From assembly GCA_038327555.1 (NCBI GenBank), contig JBBQLD010000129.1:1-10438 (forward strand): DNA of 10,438 nucleotides. Reading direction: 5' to 3'. The translations under genes were made by a program, and so were the position numbers. Under the pieces are notes generated by a model. The model searched no databases, was not told where the DNA came from, and saw nothing but the letters and a program-made list of their open reading frames with translations. This document shows positions 1 to 5,745 of this stretch, piece by piece (the stretch's first letter is position 1; every line of letters starts with the position of its first letter). The stretch comes from M3007 sp038327555 (GTDB taxonomy: Bacteria; Bacteroidota; Bacteroidia; Chitinophagales; Saprospiraceae).

Positions 1-6
1 ATTTAC

Positions 7-49
7 AAAAAAAAACAGCTAACTCTCTGAATGTCAGAAAATTAGCCGT
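7..49 (-). terminator. Intrinsic terminator of tRNA-Cys
   Basis: Read on the minus strand, an 8-bp outer stem (ACGGCTAA with TTAGCTGT, one G-U pair) encloses a 3x3 internal loop and a perfect inner stem TCTGA/TCAGA with loop CAT, followed directly by a run of nine T. It starts 8 bases after the encoded CCA end of the tRNA gene, so it should end that transcript. The structure and T run are seen directly; termination is inferred. Confidence 0.85.
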
Positions 50-56
50 GTTTTTT

Positions 57-130
57 TGGAGGTTTCCAGCGGATTCGAACCGCTGTAGCAGCTTTTGCAG
101 AGCTGTGCCTAACCGCTCGGCCAGGAAACC
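57..130 (-). tRNA. tRNA-Cys (anticodon GCA)
   Basis: The minus strand folds into a full cloverleaf: acceptor stem GGTTTCC/GGAAACC (perfect), D stem GCC/GGC, anticodon stem CAGCT/AGCTG around loop CTGCAAA giving anticodon GCA, and T stem AGCGG/CCGCT around TTCGAAT. The discriminator base is U73, which is the known identity element for cysteinyl-tRNA synthetase, and the 3' CCA is encoded (57-59). Length is 74 nt including CCA. It is a single-gene unit with its own promoter (about 150-180) and terminator (7-49), and it is transcribed away from the cysteine desulfurase gene on the other side of the intergenic stretch. Confidence 0.97.
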
Positions 131-149
131 TTGTTGGTGAAAGCGGGTG

Positions 150-180
150 CAAAGAAACGGGTTTTTCCTAGAAATACAAA
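150..180 (-). promoter_or_regulatory. Probable promoter of tRNA-Cys
   Basis: On the minus strand TTTG (180-177) lies exactly 19 bases before TTTCTTTG (157-150), close to the Bacteroidota sigma-ABfr consensus TTTG-N19-TAnnTTTG, with TT in place of TA at the start of the -7 box. Transcription would begin near 143, leaving a leader of about 13 bases before the mature tRNA 5' end at 130. The match is seen; activity is inferred. Confidence 0.65.
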
Positions 181-192
181 AGCCCTGAGCCC

Positions 193-223
193 AATGATTT
201 TTATTTTCTGTATAAAAATCATT
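193..223. other. AT-rich perfect hairpin upstream of the tRNA-Cys promoter
   Basis: A perfect 12-bp inverted repeat (AATGATTTTTAT, loop TTTCTGT, ATAAAAATCATT) is followed on the plus strand by T (222-227 is a run of six). It resembles a plus-strand intrinsic terminator, but no plus-strand gene lies upstream in the window, and the stem has only one G-C pair. It could equally be an upstream AT-rich element of the tRNA promoter. The rest of 224-299 shows no gene, hairpin or promoter that I can support. Confidence 0.4.
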
Positions 224-299
224 TTTTGTTCCAAAACGCTTCGAACTACCCTAGGTTTCTAGCCCCAAAATGGGATGCGATTACCGGGCGCTTGCAATA

Positions 300-460
300 A
301 GGAACGCGGCACCAATAACTTAGTCATTTTAGGTCAACCCTTTGTTCCATCATACGGCCGCTATTTTTCTTTAAATAGCCCCACTATTCGCAGAAAAATA
401 GGGTTGTCTGATGAAAAAATGGTTGATCTAAAATGACTAAGTTATTGATGCCGCGCTCCT
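300..460. repeat. 161-bp long imperfect palindrome (MITE-like)
   Basis: The outer 40 bases on the left (300-339) match the reverse complement of 421-460 at 37 of 40 positions; all three differences are transitions. The symmetry continues inward: 340-378 and 384-420 pair with a few mismatches and two unpaired bases, around a five-base centre CCCCA. The trinucleotide TAA occurs directly at both edges (298-300 and 460-462) and may be a target duplication. There is no reading frame inside. Size, symmetry and lack of coding suggest a miniature inverted-repeat element or a very stable RNA hairpin; I cannot name a parent transposon. It ends 30 bases before the cysteine desulfurase start, so any transcript from further upstream would carry it in its leader. 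Confidence 0.8.
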
Positions 461-490
461 AACAGAAAGAAATATTTCAATACAAAAAAA

Positions 491-1645
491 ATGCAAAGAG
501 TCTATTTCGACAACGCTGCCACCACCCCCATTTCCGAAGAAGTCATCAACGCGATGTTGCCCATTTTGCGTGGCCAATACGGCAACCCATCCAGCATTCA
601 TGCGGAAGGCCGAAGCGTGCGCGCAGCTTTGGAATCGGCGAGAAAGGCAGTAGCACAGAGCATTGGGGCGAGTACTGGAGAGATTTTCTTTACTTCCGGA
701 GGCACGGAAAGTAACAATATGGCCATCAAATGTGCAGTGCGCGATTTGGGCGTACAACGTATTATTTCCAGCCCAACCGAGCACCATTGCGGTACTCATG
801 CCATTGAAACAGTGCATAAAGTAAATGGTGTAGAAGTAGTGTGGCTTCCCGTAGATGCGCTTGGAAGACCGGATTATCAAGCATTGGAAGCAGCATTGGC
901 CGAATCTGGCAGCAAGAAAACACTGGTGTCACTTATGCACGCCAACAATGAAATTGGCACCATGATCGATTTGGGTAAGGTGTCTGGTTTGTGCCGTCAA
1001 TACGGGGCTTTTTTTCACTCCGATACCGTGCAGACCGTTGGCCACTTTCTGATCAATGTACAAACAACTCCTGTTAATTTTCTTTCTGGTGCCGCGCACA
1101 AGTTCCACGGACCCAAGGGCGTCGGGTTCATTTATATCAGCCCGGATTCACCCATTAAACCCTTCATCGACGGTGGGGCACAAGAACGAAACATGCGTGG
1201 CGGCACTGAAAACGTGTATGGCATTGTTGGTCTGGCTAAAGCATTAGAGCTTGCAACTGTAGAAATGGACGAGCGCGTGGCCCATATATGTGATGTGCGG
1301 AATTACTTGAAAGAAAAGCTCATGAAGGAATTTGACGACATCCAATTCAACGGCGACTGCAATGGCGACAGCCTTTATACGGTGCTAAATGTGTCGTTTT
1401 CGCCCAATCCTAAAAATGAACTCTTGTTGCTAAGTCTCGATATTGCGGGCATTAGTTGTTCGGGAGGTTCGGCCTGTTCAAGCGGCTCGGAAAAAGGCAG
1501 CCATGTATTGGAGGCTATTCATGCTGATCCTGCGCGGAAGAGCATTCGATTCTCTTTTTCGCATTATAATACCCGAACTGAGGTGGATTTTGTGTTAGAG
1601 AAGTTGAAGACTATTTTGCCAGTCCGGGAATTAGTAGCGGCATAA
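491..1645 (+). CDS. Cysteine desulfurase (IscS/NifS type, PLP-dependent)
   Basis: A 384-residue class V aminotransferase-fold enzyme that converts L-cysteine to alanine and passes the sulfur as a persulfide to iron-sulfur cluster assembly or tRNA thiolation in the cytoplasm. Visible motifs: FDNAATTP near the N terminus, TEHH (His98, stacking on PLP), HANNEIGT (150-157), HSDTVQTVG with Asp178 and Gln181, the PLP lysine in AAHKFHGPKG (Lys204), a RGGTENV motif (237-242), and the catalytic Cys329 in SGGSACSSGS. The length and the mobile-loop motif fit group I (IscS/NifS), not SufS. The ATG at 491 follows an A-rich leader without a Shine-Dalgarno sequence and opens at the conserved YFDNAATT start. 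No iscU or other cluster-assembly genes are adjacent, so which pathway it serves is unclear; I leave the symbol blank. I could not identify its promoter; the upstream DNA is the 300-460 palindrome. A strong terminator follows. Confidence 0.93.
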   Translation: MQRVYFDNAATTPISEEVINAMLPILRGQYGNPSSIHAEGRSVRAALESARKAVAQSIGASTGEIFFTSGGTESNNMAIKCAVRDLGVQRIISSPTEHHCGTHAIETVHKVNGVEVVWLPVDALGRPDYQALEAALAESGSKKTLVSLMHANNEIGTMIDLGKVSGLCRQYGAFFHSDTVQTVGHFLINVQTTPVNFLSGAAHKFHGPKGVGFIYISPDSPIKPFIDGGAQERNMRGGTENVYGIVGLAKALELATVEMDERVAHICDVRNYLKEKLMKEFDDIQFNGDCNGDSLYTVLNVSFSPNPKNELLLLSLDIAGISCSGGSACSSGSEKGSHVLEAIHADPARKSIRFSFSHYNTRTEVDFVLEKLKTILPVRELVAA

Positions 1646-1679
1646 AAAGCGGCGAATTAAAGCTTGTAAACGTATAGAG

Positions 1680-1712
1680 AGGACAACCCATAAACCCGGG
1701 TTGTCCTTTTTT
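1680..1712 (+). terminator. Intrinsic terminator after the cysteine desulfurase gene, abutting the next start codon
   Basis: A perfect 10-bp stem AGGACAACCC / GGGTTGTCCT (1680-1689 and 1698-1707) with an 8-base loop is followed by a T run (1707-1712). It lies 34 bases after the desulfurase stop. The T run touches the ATG of the following gene at 1713, so the hairpin occupies the place where that gene's ribosome-binding leader would be. It may act as a simple terminator or as an attenuator of the next gene. Confidence 0.85.
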
Positions 1713-2228
1713 ATGCGCCAAATACCAGTGATACTGCTTTGTTTATTGACTTACTTGCCACCAATCAAAGCTCAAAAAATGCTCTTGTTGGAAGAGACTG
1801 GTAAGCTTCGAAGTACCCGTTTTTATGTGGGCCAGGACCTTCATTTCAGACTGGCTGGGCGGGAAAACTATTGGTATACTCGAAAAATCACCGATATTCT
1901 TGCAGAATCCAATGCGGTCAAGTTGGGTGAAAACATCGTGCAGGTAGAGGATATTGTAGCCATCCGGGTGAAAAGAGCCAATCAATGGAAACGATTTGCG
2001 CCAAAGCTGGTGGTTTTTGGCTCGCAACTGGGATTTGCTACGGCCCTTGCGGTTGCTAAAAAACAATGGGGTTATGCGCCGCTTTTTCTGGTGTCGGTAG
2101 CCTCAACAGCGTATGGCACTTACTTGCTTACCGACAAAAAAATAAAACTGAATAAGCGCAGACGCTTGTTGGCTACCGATATTCGGCTTTGGGATGGGGC
2201 GGAGATTCCTGTACCACCGAAGAAGTAG
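1713..2228 (+). CDS. Uncharacterised secreted/membrane protein, paralog 1
   Basis: 171 residues, function unknown. Residues 1-20 form a signal peptide (hydrophobic VILLCLLTYL, likely cleavage after IKA), followed by QKMLLLE, a conserved block with YVG, FRLAG, ENYWY and ITDIL (about 38-63), a short predicted beta region ending in IVAIRVKR, two hydrophobic segments (about 98-116 and 121-139), and a basic KKIKLNKRR stretch. This suggests an envelope protein with a small beta domain outside and two membrane helices. I chose ATG 1713 over TTG 1701 because the TTG sits inside the terminator hairpin, and 1713 gives a signal peptide in line with the next gene's. It is paralogous to the gene at 2381-2866. 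Its stop lies inside the edge of the palindrome at 2222-2333. No promoter is seen between the terminator and the ATG. Confidence 0.72.
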   Translation: MRQIPVILLCLLTYLPPIKAQKMLLLEETGKLRSTRFYVGQDLHFRLAGRENYWYTRKITDILAESNAVKLGENIVQVEDIVAIRVKRANQWKRFAPKLVVFGSQLGFATALAVAKKQWGYAPLFLVSVASTAYGTYLLTDKKIKLNKRRRLLATDIRLWDGAEIPVPPKK

Positions 2229-2333
2229 GGGTGGATGGAACACGGATGAAACGGATTGCCCGAATTTGAACGGATTTTAAAAGATCTGTATCAATCCGGG
2301 TAATCCGTTTCATCCGTGTTCCAACCCTACTCC
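2222..2333. repeat. Intergenic palindromic repeat between the paralogs
   Basis: A perfect 22-bp inverted repeat begins with TGGAACACGGATGAAACG at 2236 and ends with its complement at 2323. Symmetry continues inward with mismatches to a TTTTAAAAGATC-like centre, and outward after a three-base slip (GAAGTAGGG against CCCTACTCC), so the whole spans about 112 bp and takes in the stop codon of the upstream gene. Each arm carries repeated CGGAT units. It resembles REP/BIME-type dispersed palindromes; from memory similar ATCCGTGTTC-type repeats occur in Bacteroidota intergenic DNA, but I cannot confirm copies from this window. It could also act as a bidirectional transcript stop or stabiliser. Confidence 0.75.
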
Positions 2334-2380
2334 ATCGCCGCGAAAACAAATTTAATACGTTACTTCACAAAAAATCCACC

Positions 2381-2866
2381 ATGCGCAAGTATTTACTCTT
2401 CTTTCTTTCACTCTCAGCCCATTCCGCTTTTGGCCAAAAAATGCTCCTGTTGGAGCGCGCTAACCGCGCCCAAACCACCAAATACTATGTAGGCGAAGAA
2501 CTTCGCTTTCGGCTTGCGGGCGAGGAAAATTACTGGTACCAGCGCACTATCACAGACATATTACCTGAAACCAACACCCTGATGCTGGATAATTTTGCGG
2601 TAAAACTCCCCGAAATTCAAAGCATAAAAGTGCGCCGAAAACCCATTTGGCGTATAATAGGCGGCGCAGCATTTTCGCTGGGCGGAACGCTTGCACTGGC
2701 CACTACCATCGGCCGATTCGGTTATCAGGACAAGGATATAGATGCCGTAAAACTATATAGTCTTGCGGTTGTGTCTTTTGGTTCGGGGTGGCTTTTGAAT
2801 ACGCCTAGAAAGCTGAGATTGGGTAAAAAACATCGTTTTCGGATTGTGGAGGTGCGGTTTCAATGA
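2381..2866 (+). CDS. Uncharacterised secreted/membrane protein, paralog 2
   Basis: 161 residues, function unknown, and a clear tandem paralog of the gene at 1713-2228: in a hand alignment of 75 residues starting at QKMLLLE, 37 are identical, including YVG, FRLAG, ENYWY and ITDIL. Layout is the same: signal peptide (about 1-18, hydrophobic YLLFFLSL, likely cleavage after AFG), conserved block (19-85), two hydrophobic segments (about 91-110 and 124-140) and a basic tail (KLRLGKKHRFR). The C terminus is shorter than that of paralog 1, which ends in a Pro-rich tail. ATG 2381 follows an A-rich leader. The last 7 bases overlap the end of the convergent propeller gene, leaving no room for a terminator. 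I do not recognise the family beyond its look of a small Bacteroidota envelope protein. Confidence 0.78.
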   Translation: MRKYLLFFLSLSAHSAFGQKMLLLERANRAQTTKYYVGEELRFRLAGEENYWYQRTITDILPETNTLMLDNFAVKLPEIQSIKVRRKPIWRIIGGAAFSLGGTLALATTIGRFGYQDKDIDAVKLYSLAVVSFGSGWLLNTPRKLRLGKKHRFRIVEVRFQ

Positions 2867-5370
2867 ACCACAACTTTTTCCCGAATCAGCGTTTGACCTT
2901 GTCTATTCACCGCTTGCAGAAAATAAAGCCCAACTGGCAACGCTGCCACATCCAACACTATATCACTGAGCGGTTGGTTAGCGACTTTTCTGACTAGAAC
3001 CCTGCGCCCCACGGCATCAAACAGCTCGATTTTTCCTTCAAAAACCGGTTCGGACTCGGATTTGAACAGTAACACATTATGGGTTGGGTTTGGGAAAATG
3101 CGGGCTTGTAGCTGGTCCGCAGCGGGGGCATCCGTCCCGACCAAGGTTTCCAAATCCACAGAATAAACGCCGCGTCCATGCGTGCCAGCATACAGTTTGC
3201 GGGTGGCTTGCCGGATTTTTAAATCCAAAACGTACACTGCGGGCATGCCAATGCCGTAGGGCTTCCAGTCAATCTGATCGGCATCGGTATAAAATACTCC
3301 AATGTCGGTGCCTAGGATTAAATAATTGGTGGTGGAATCGTAGAGGATGCAGTTGGCGGGTACATTAGGGAGCGAGCCCGAAATGTTTTGTGCCGTTAGC
3401 CAGCCATTGGTAGTTGTAAATACCTTTTTGCCTGCAGTGTAACCACTTTTGGTCACCCACATGCGCTGCGTATTGCTTGGATGGATGGCAATTCGGGTGA
3501 TGTCTTCTGTGGTAGATACCAGCTTACTTGTCCAGCTTTGGCCGCCATTGATGGTTTTGTACACCCGATTCGACCGGGTAGCAACGATGAAATTAGTATC
3601 GCTTTGTGACATAACAACATCTCGCAAATCAGCATCGGCACTTCCAGTTAGATTGTCGCTTATTTTGTGAAAATGATCACCTCGATCATAAGATCGGAAC
3701 ACATCTTCAAAAGCTACGATGAAGGTCTGCGGGTTTTGTGTATTTAGAATAAACGGTGTGACCCAATCTCCAGAAGGCTCGCCTGGGATGTTGTCTGCAA
3801 TGTTTACATCGGTTTGAAAACCATTCATAGAGCGGTAAATGTCGTTTCCACCGTAGTATTCTGTGAACATAATACTGCTATTATTCGGGTCAATAATTTG
3901 ACACATGGCGTCGCCGCCATTGGTGTGCCGCCAGCCAAATGGGTTTCGGAGCCAGCCACAATTGTCCTGAGAGCCAGCAGCAATTTTGAGTTGACCCGCT
4001 TCGCTCACGGCAATTCTGTAAAATTGAGCAATAGATAGACCGTTAGAGAGGTCTGTCCAATTTTGCGTAGGCTCATCGTAGCGATAAAGTCCGCCGTCGT
4101 TACAATACCAGAGTTCATTGGCATTGTGCGGATTATGCACAAAATCGTGTGCGTCTGCATGGACTTCGTCATGTTGCCCATCGTTATACCAGTGGGTAAT
4201 TTTTTCCCAAGTGGTACCTTGATCCAAGGATCGGCTCACCGATACACCAGCCAGGTAAACGATATTAGAATCGGAAGCGGAAAAGTTGAAAATACCCCAA
4301 TCATCTTCCGGAGCGGCATTATCCGTGTAAGTCAGGCCGCCATCTTTGGAGAGCAGAAATCGTTTTCCATTGGAGAAGTGGACGCCGAGCCAATCCGTCA
4401 TTAACGGACTAACGGCCAGGCGCAGATCGTTGTTGGAGGTTTGAAAATCAGAGACTTTGATCCAGGTTTCGCCGCCGTCTATACTTTTTACTACCTGGCT
4501 GGTGCCCCAATAATTGTGGTCTGCAGCATACAGTGTGGAATCATCATTGGGGCGGAATTTAATATCCGTGTATTCGCCCGCGCGAATTATGCTCCAAGTG
4601 TCGCCACCATCTATTGTACGGCGGATACCCCGGTTGCTGGCGGCAAAAATCACTTGTGGGTTATTGGGTGACATCACCATGTTGTAGATCACATTTTCCT
4701 CAGAAAGTTCCCAATCTAAGCCTGTTGGCACCCAAGTCATGCCACCGTCAGTGCTTCTGTACACCCCAAGATTCCAATTCCACCAGCCACCTTTGTCGCC
4801 CAGCGAAATGTACATCGTATCCGGATGCAGCGGGTTGATGAGAATAACACTGACCGGGAGATAGGGCAGACCATCTCCCAATGGAGTCCAGGTTACAGCA
4901 CCATCCGAGGTTTTCCATAGGCCACCATCGGGCGTTCCAACAAAGAAAGTGAGTGGATCCGTCGGATGGAAAGCCACGTGCTTGGTTCGACCCATGCCCC
5001 AGTATCCACTGTTGGGGTTTTTGGATGGGCCTTCGTTTTTCCAAAGCGGTTGCTCCTCTCTACTTTGGGCGGCAGCAGCAAAATGTTTTTGATAATCAAG
5101 CCATTGTGCTCGAAGATTTGGGAAAGAACCATCTGCTTGTACGCGGTCTCGCCACCACCATTTCCAGCGTTGGTACTTTACGAGCGGATTGTCCAAGCAT
5201 TCAGCTTCTTCCTTTTCCGCATCATATTCAGTGGCGAAGTAGGAATCGAGTTGCTGACAGATTTCAAAATAGTTGCGAGAAGTGATGGGGATATCGACTT
5301 CGGGGAGGGTGGTTTGGGATAATCCCCAAAACGGGCCGAGCAGGCAGAGGACGAAGAGCAATTTTTGCAT
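2860..5370 (-). CDS. Secreted Asp-box (VPS10/sortilin-like) beta-propeller protein with T9SS sorting domain
   Basis: 836 residues, predicted to be exported by Sec and then moved across the outer membrane by the type IX secretion system. An N-terminal signal peptide (residues 1-19, LLFVLCLLGPFWG) precedes a Trp-rich region, then a propeller of about residues 110-735 with at least eight Asp-box motifs of the S/T-x-D/N-x-G-x-T/S-W type: near 154, 206, 252, 296, 341, 381, 560 and 606. A GSQDN motif and a closing YAGTHGRGVY are typical of this propeller group. The C terminus (about 756-836, starting RIFPNPT and ending in KVVVH) is a Por-type sorting domain. Asp-box propellers occur in sialidases, sortilins and xyloglucanases; I see no clear catalytic set, so ligand binding or a glycan-related role is only a guess. 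I chose ATG 5370, not the upstream TTG 5412, because it starts the signal peptide and lies 17 bases after the likely transcript start. Transcribed alone, convergent with the paralog pair. Confidence 0.9.
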   Translation of the reverse strand: MQKLLFVLCLLGPFWGLSQTTLPEVDIPITSRNYFEICQQLDSYFATEYDAEKEEAECLDNPLVKYQRWKWWWRDRVQADGSFPNLRAQWLDYQKHFAAAAQSREEQPLWKNEGPSKNPNSGYWGMGRTKHVAFHPTDPLTFFVGTPDGGLWKTSDGAVTWTPLGDGLPYLPVSVILINPLHPDTMYISLGDKGGWWNWNLGVYRSTDGGMTWVPTGLDWELSEENVIYNMVMSPNNPQVIFAASNRGIRRTIDGGDTWSIIRAGEYTDIKFRPNDDSTLYAADHNYWGTSQVVKSIDGGETWIKVSDFQTSNNDLRLAVSPLMTDWLGVHFSNGKRFLLSKDGGLTYTDNAAPEDDWGIFNFSASDSNIVYLAGVSVSRSLDQGTTWEKITHWYNDGQHDEVHADAHDFVHNPHNANELWYCNDGGLYRYDEPTQNWTDLSNGLSIAQFYRIAVSEAGQLKIAAGSQDNCGWLRNPFGWRHTNGGDAMCQIIDPNNSSIMFTEYYGGNDIYRSMNGFQTDVNIADNIPGEPSGDWVTPFILNTQNPQTFIVAFEDVFRSYDRGDHFHKISDNLTGSADADLRDVVMSQSDTNFIVATRSNRVYKTINGGQSWTSKLVSTTEDITRIAIHPSNTQRMWVTKSGYTAGKKVFTTTNGWLTAQNISGSLPNVPANCILYDSTTNYLILGTDIGVFYTDADQIDWKPYGIGMPAVYVLDLKIRQATRKLYAGTHGRGVYSVDLETLVGTDAPAADQLQARIFPNPTHNVLLFKSESEPVFEGKIELFDAVGRRVLVRKVANQPLSDIVLDVAALPVGLYFLQAVNRQGQTLIREKVVVH

Positions 5371-5393
5371 AAGAATGGCTGATTTTTCGAAGA

Positions 5394-5401
5394 CAAAAGT
5401 A
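5394..5401 (-). promoter_or_regulatory. -7 promoter box for the propeller gene
   Basis: On the minus strand TACTTTTG matches the Bacteroidota -7 consensus TAnnTTTG exactly and sits 23 bases before the ATG at 5370, giving a leader of about 17 bases. I see no good TTG at the -33 position, so the call rests on one box. Confidence 0.55.
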
Positions 5402-5472
5402 GTTGGAAACAATATGGCCGAAGGGTGAAAATGGGATTTTGCTCGTGAAAGCAGAAATTACATTTAAATTAA

Positions 5473-5636
5473 TAGACTTGTTGCGGTGGAGGGCTTTGAG
5501 TGGGGAAATTTGTCATTTTTTCGAATGCCTAGGCAAATTTTGCAGTCGAAATCGGGCATATTCGGCGAAAAATTTAACGAAGGCTTTCGGAAAAAGGACT
5601 TTTTACCCGCCAAAGCCATCCACCGCAACAAGTCTA
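5473..5636. repeat. 164-bp long imperfect palindrome (MITE-like) upstream of yidC
   Basis: The outer 18 bases (5473-5490, TAGACTTGTTGCGGTGGA) are perfectly complementary to 5619-5636; after one mismatch another 7 bp pair (GGCTTTG), and weaker symmetry runs on to the centre near 5554, where CGAAT...GCC pairs with GGGC...ATTCG. Both ends are TA, which would fit a TA target duplication of an IS630/Tc1-mariner-type miniature element, though that is inference. No coding frame is convincing inside. Its sequence is unrelated to the palindromes at 300-460 and 2222-2333. Together with two promoters it fills the gene-free stretch 5371-5745; I see nothing else in 5402-5472 or 5637-5690. Confidence 0.78.
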
Positions 5637-5690
5637 ATGGGCCTTTACCAGCATTCGGTCGAGCCAATCGGGACAATCTTCGAGCTTTAT

Positions 5691-5721
5691 TATTTTTGCG
5701 GTGGGATTTGACATACTTTTG
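5691..5721 (+). promoter_or_regulatory. Tandem -7 boxes upstream of yidC
   Basis: Two exact matches to TAnnTTTG, each followed by C: TATTTTTG at 5691-5698 and TACTTTTG at 5714-5721. The nearer one would start transcription around 5728, leaving about 18 bases of leader before the yidC ATG. Neither has a well-spaced TTTG at -33. The downstream box is the better candidate. Confidence 0.55.
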
Positions 5722-5745
5722 CGAGCTTTTTGAAAAGAACTAATA

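Noticed and set aside
193..227. Plus-strand intrinsic terminator from the AT-rich hairpin and T run
   Set aside because: There is no plus-strand gene to terminate in the window and the stem is almost all A-T; kept only as an unassigned hairpin.
437..880. 147-codon antisense frame over the start of the cysteine desulfurase gene
   Set aside because: It lies opposite a clear enzyme gene and has no recognisable motif or signal; it is a shadow of the sense coding pattern.
1701..1712. TTG start four codons upstream of the paralog 1 ATG
   Set aside because: It lies within the right arm of the terminator hairpin, and the ATG gives a signal peptide matching paralog 2.
4063..5322. Plus-strand frames of 70-118 codons inside the propeller gene
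   Set aside because: They overlap each other and run opposite Asp-box repeats whose minus-strand reading is unmistakable.
5371..5412. Upstream TTG extension of the propeller gene
   Set aside because: It would place 14 residues before a good signal peptide and covers the TACTTTTG promoter box.
5708..5713. TTGACA upstream of yidC as an E. coli-type -35 box
   Set aside because: No TATAAT at the right distance, and the surrounding promoters follow the Bacteroidota pattern; likely chance.
5403..5743. Short frames of 70-102 codons on both strands between the propeller gene and yidC
   Set aside because: They are generated by the palindrome, which yields mirrored peptides on both strands, and have no independent coding evidence.
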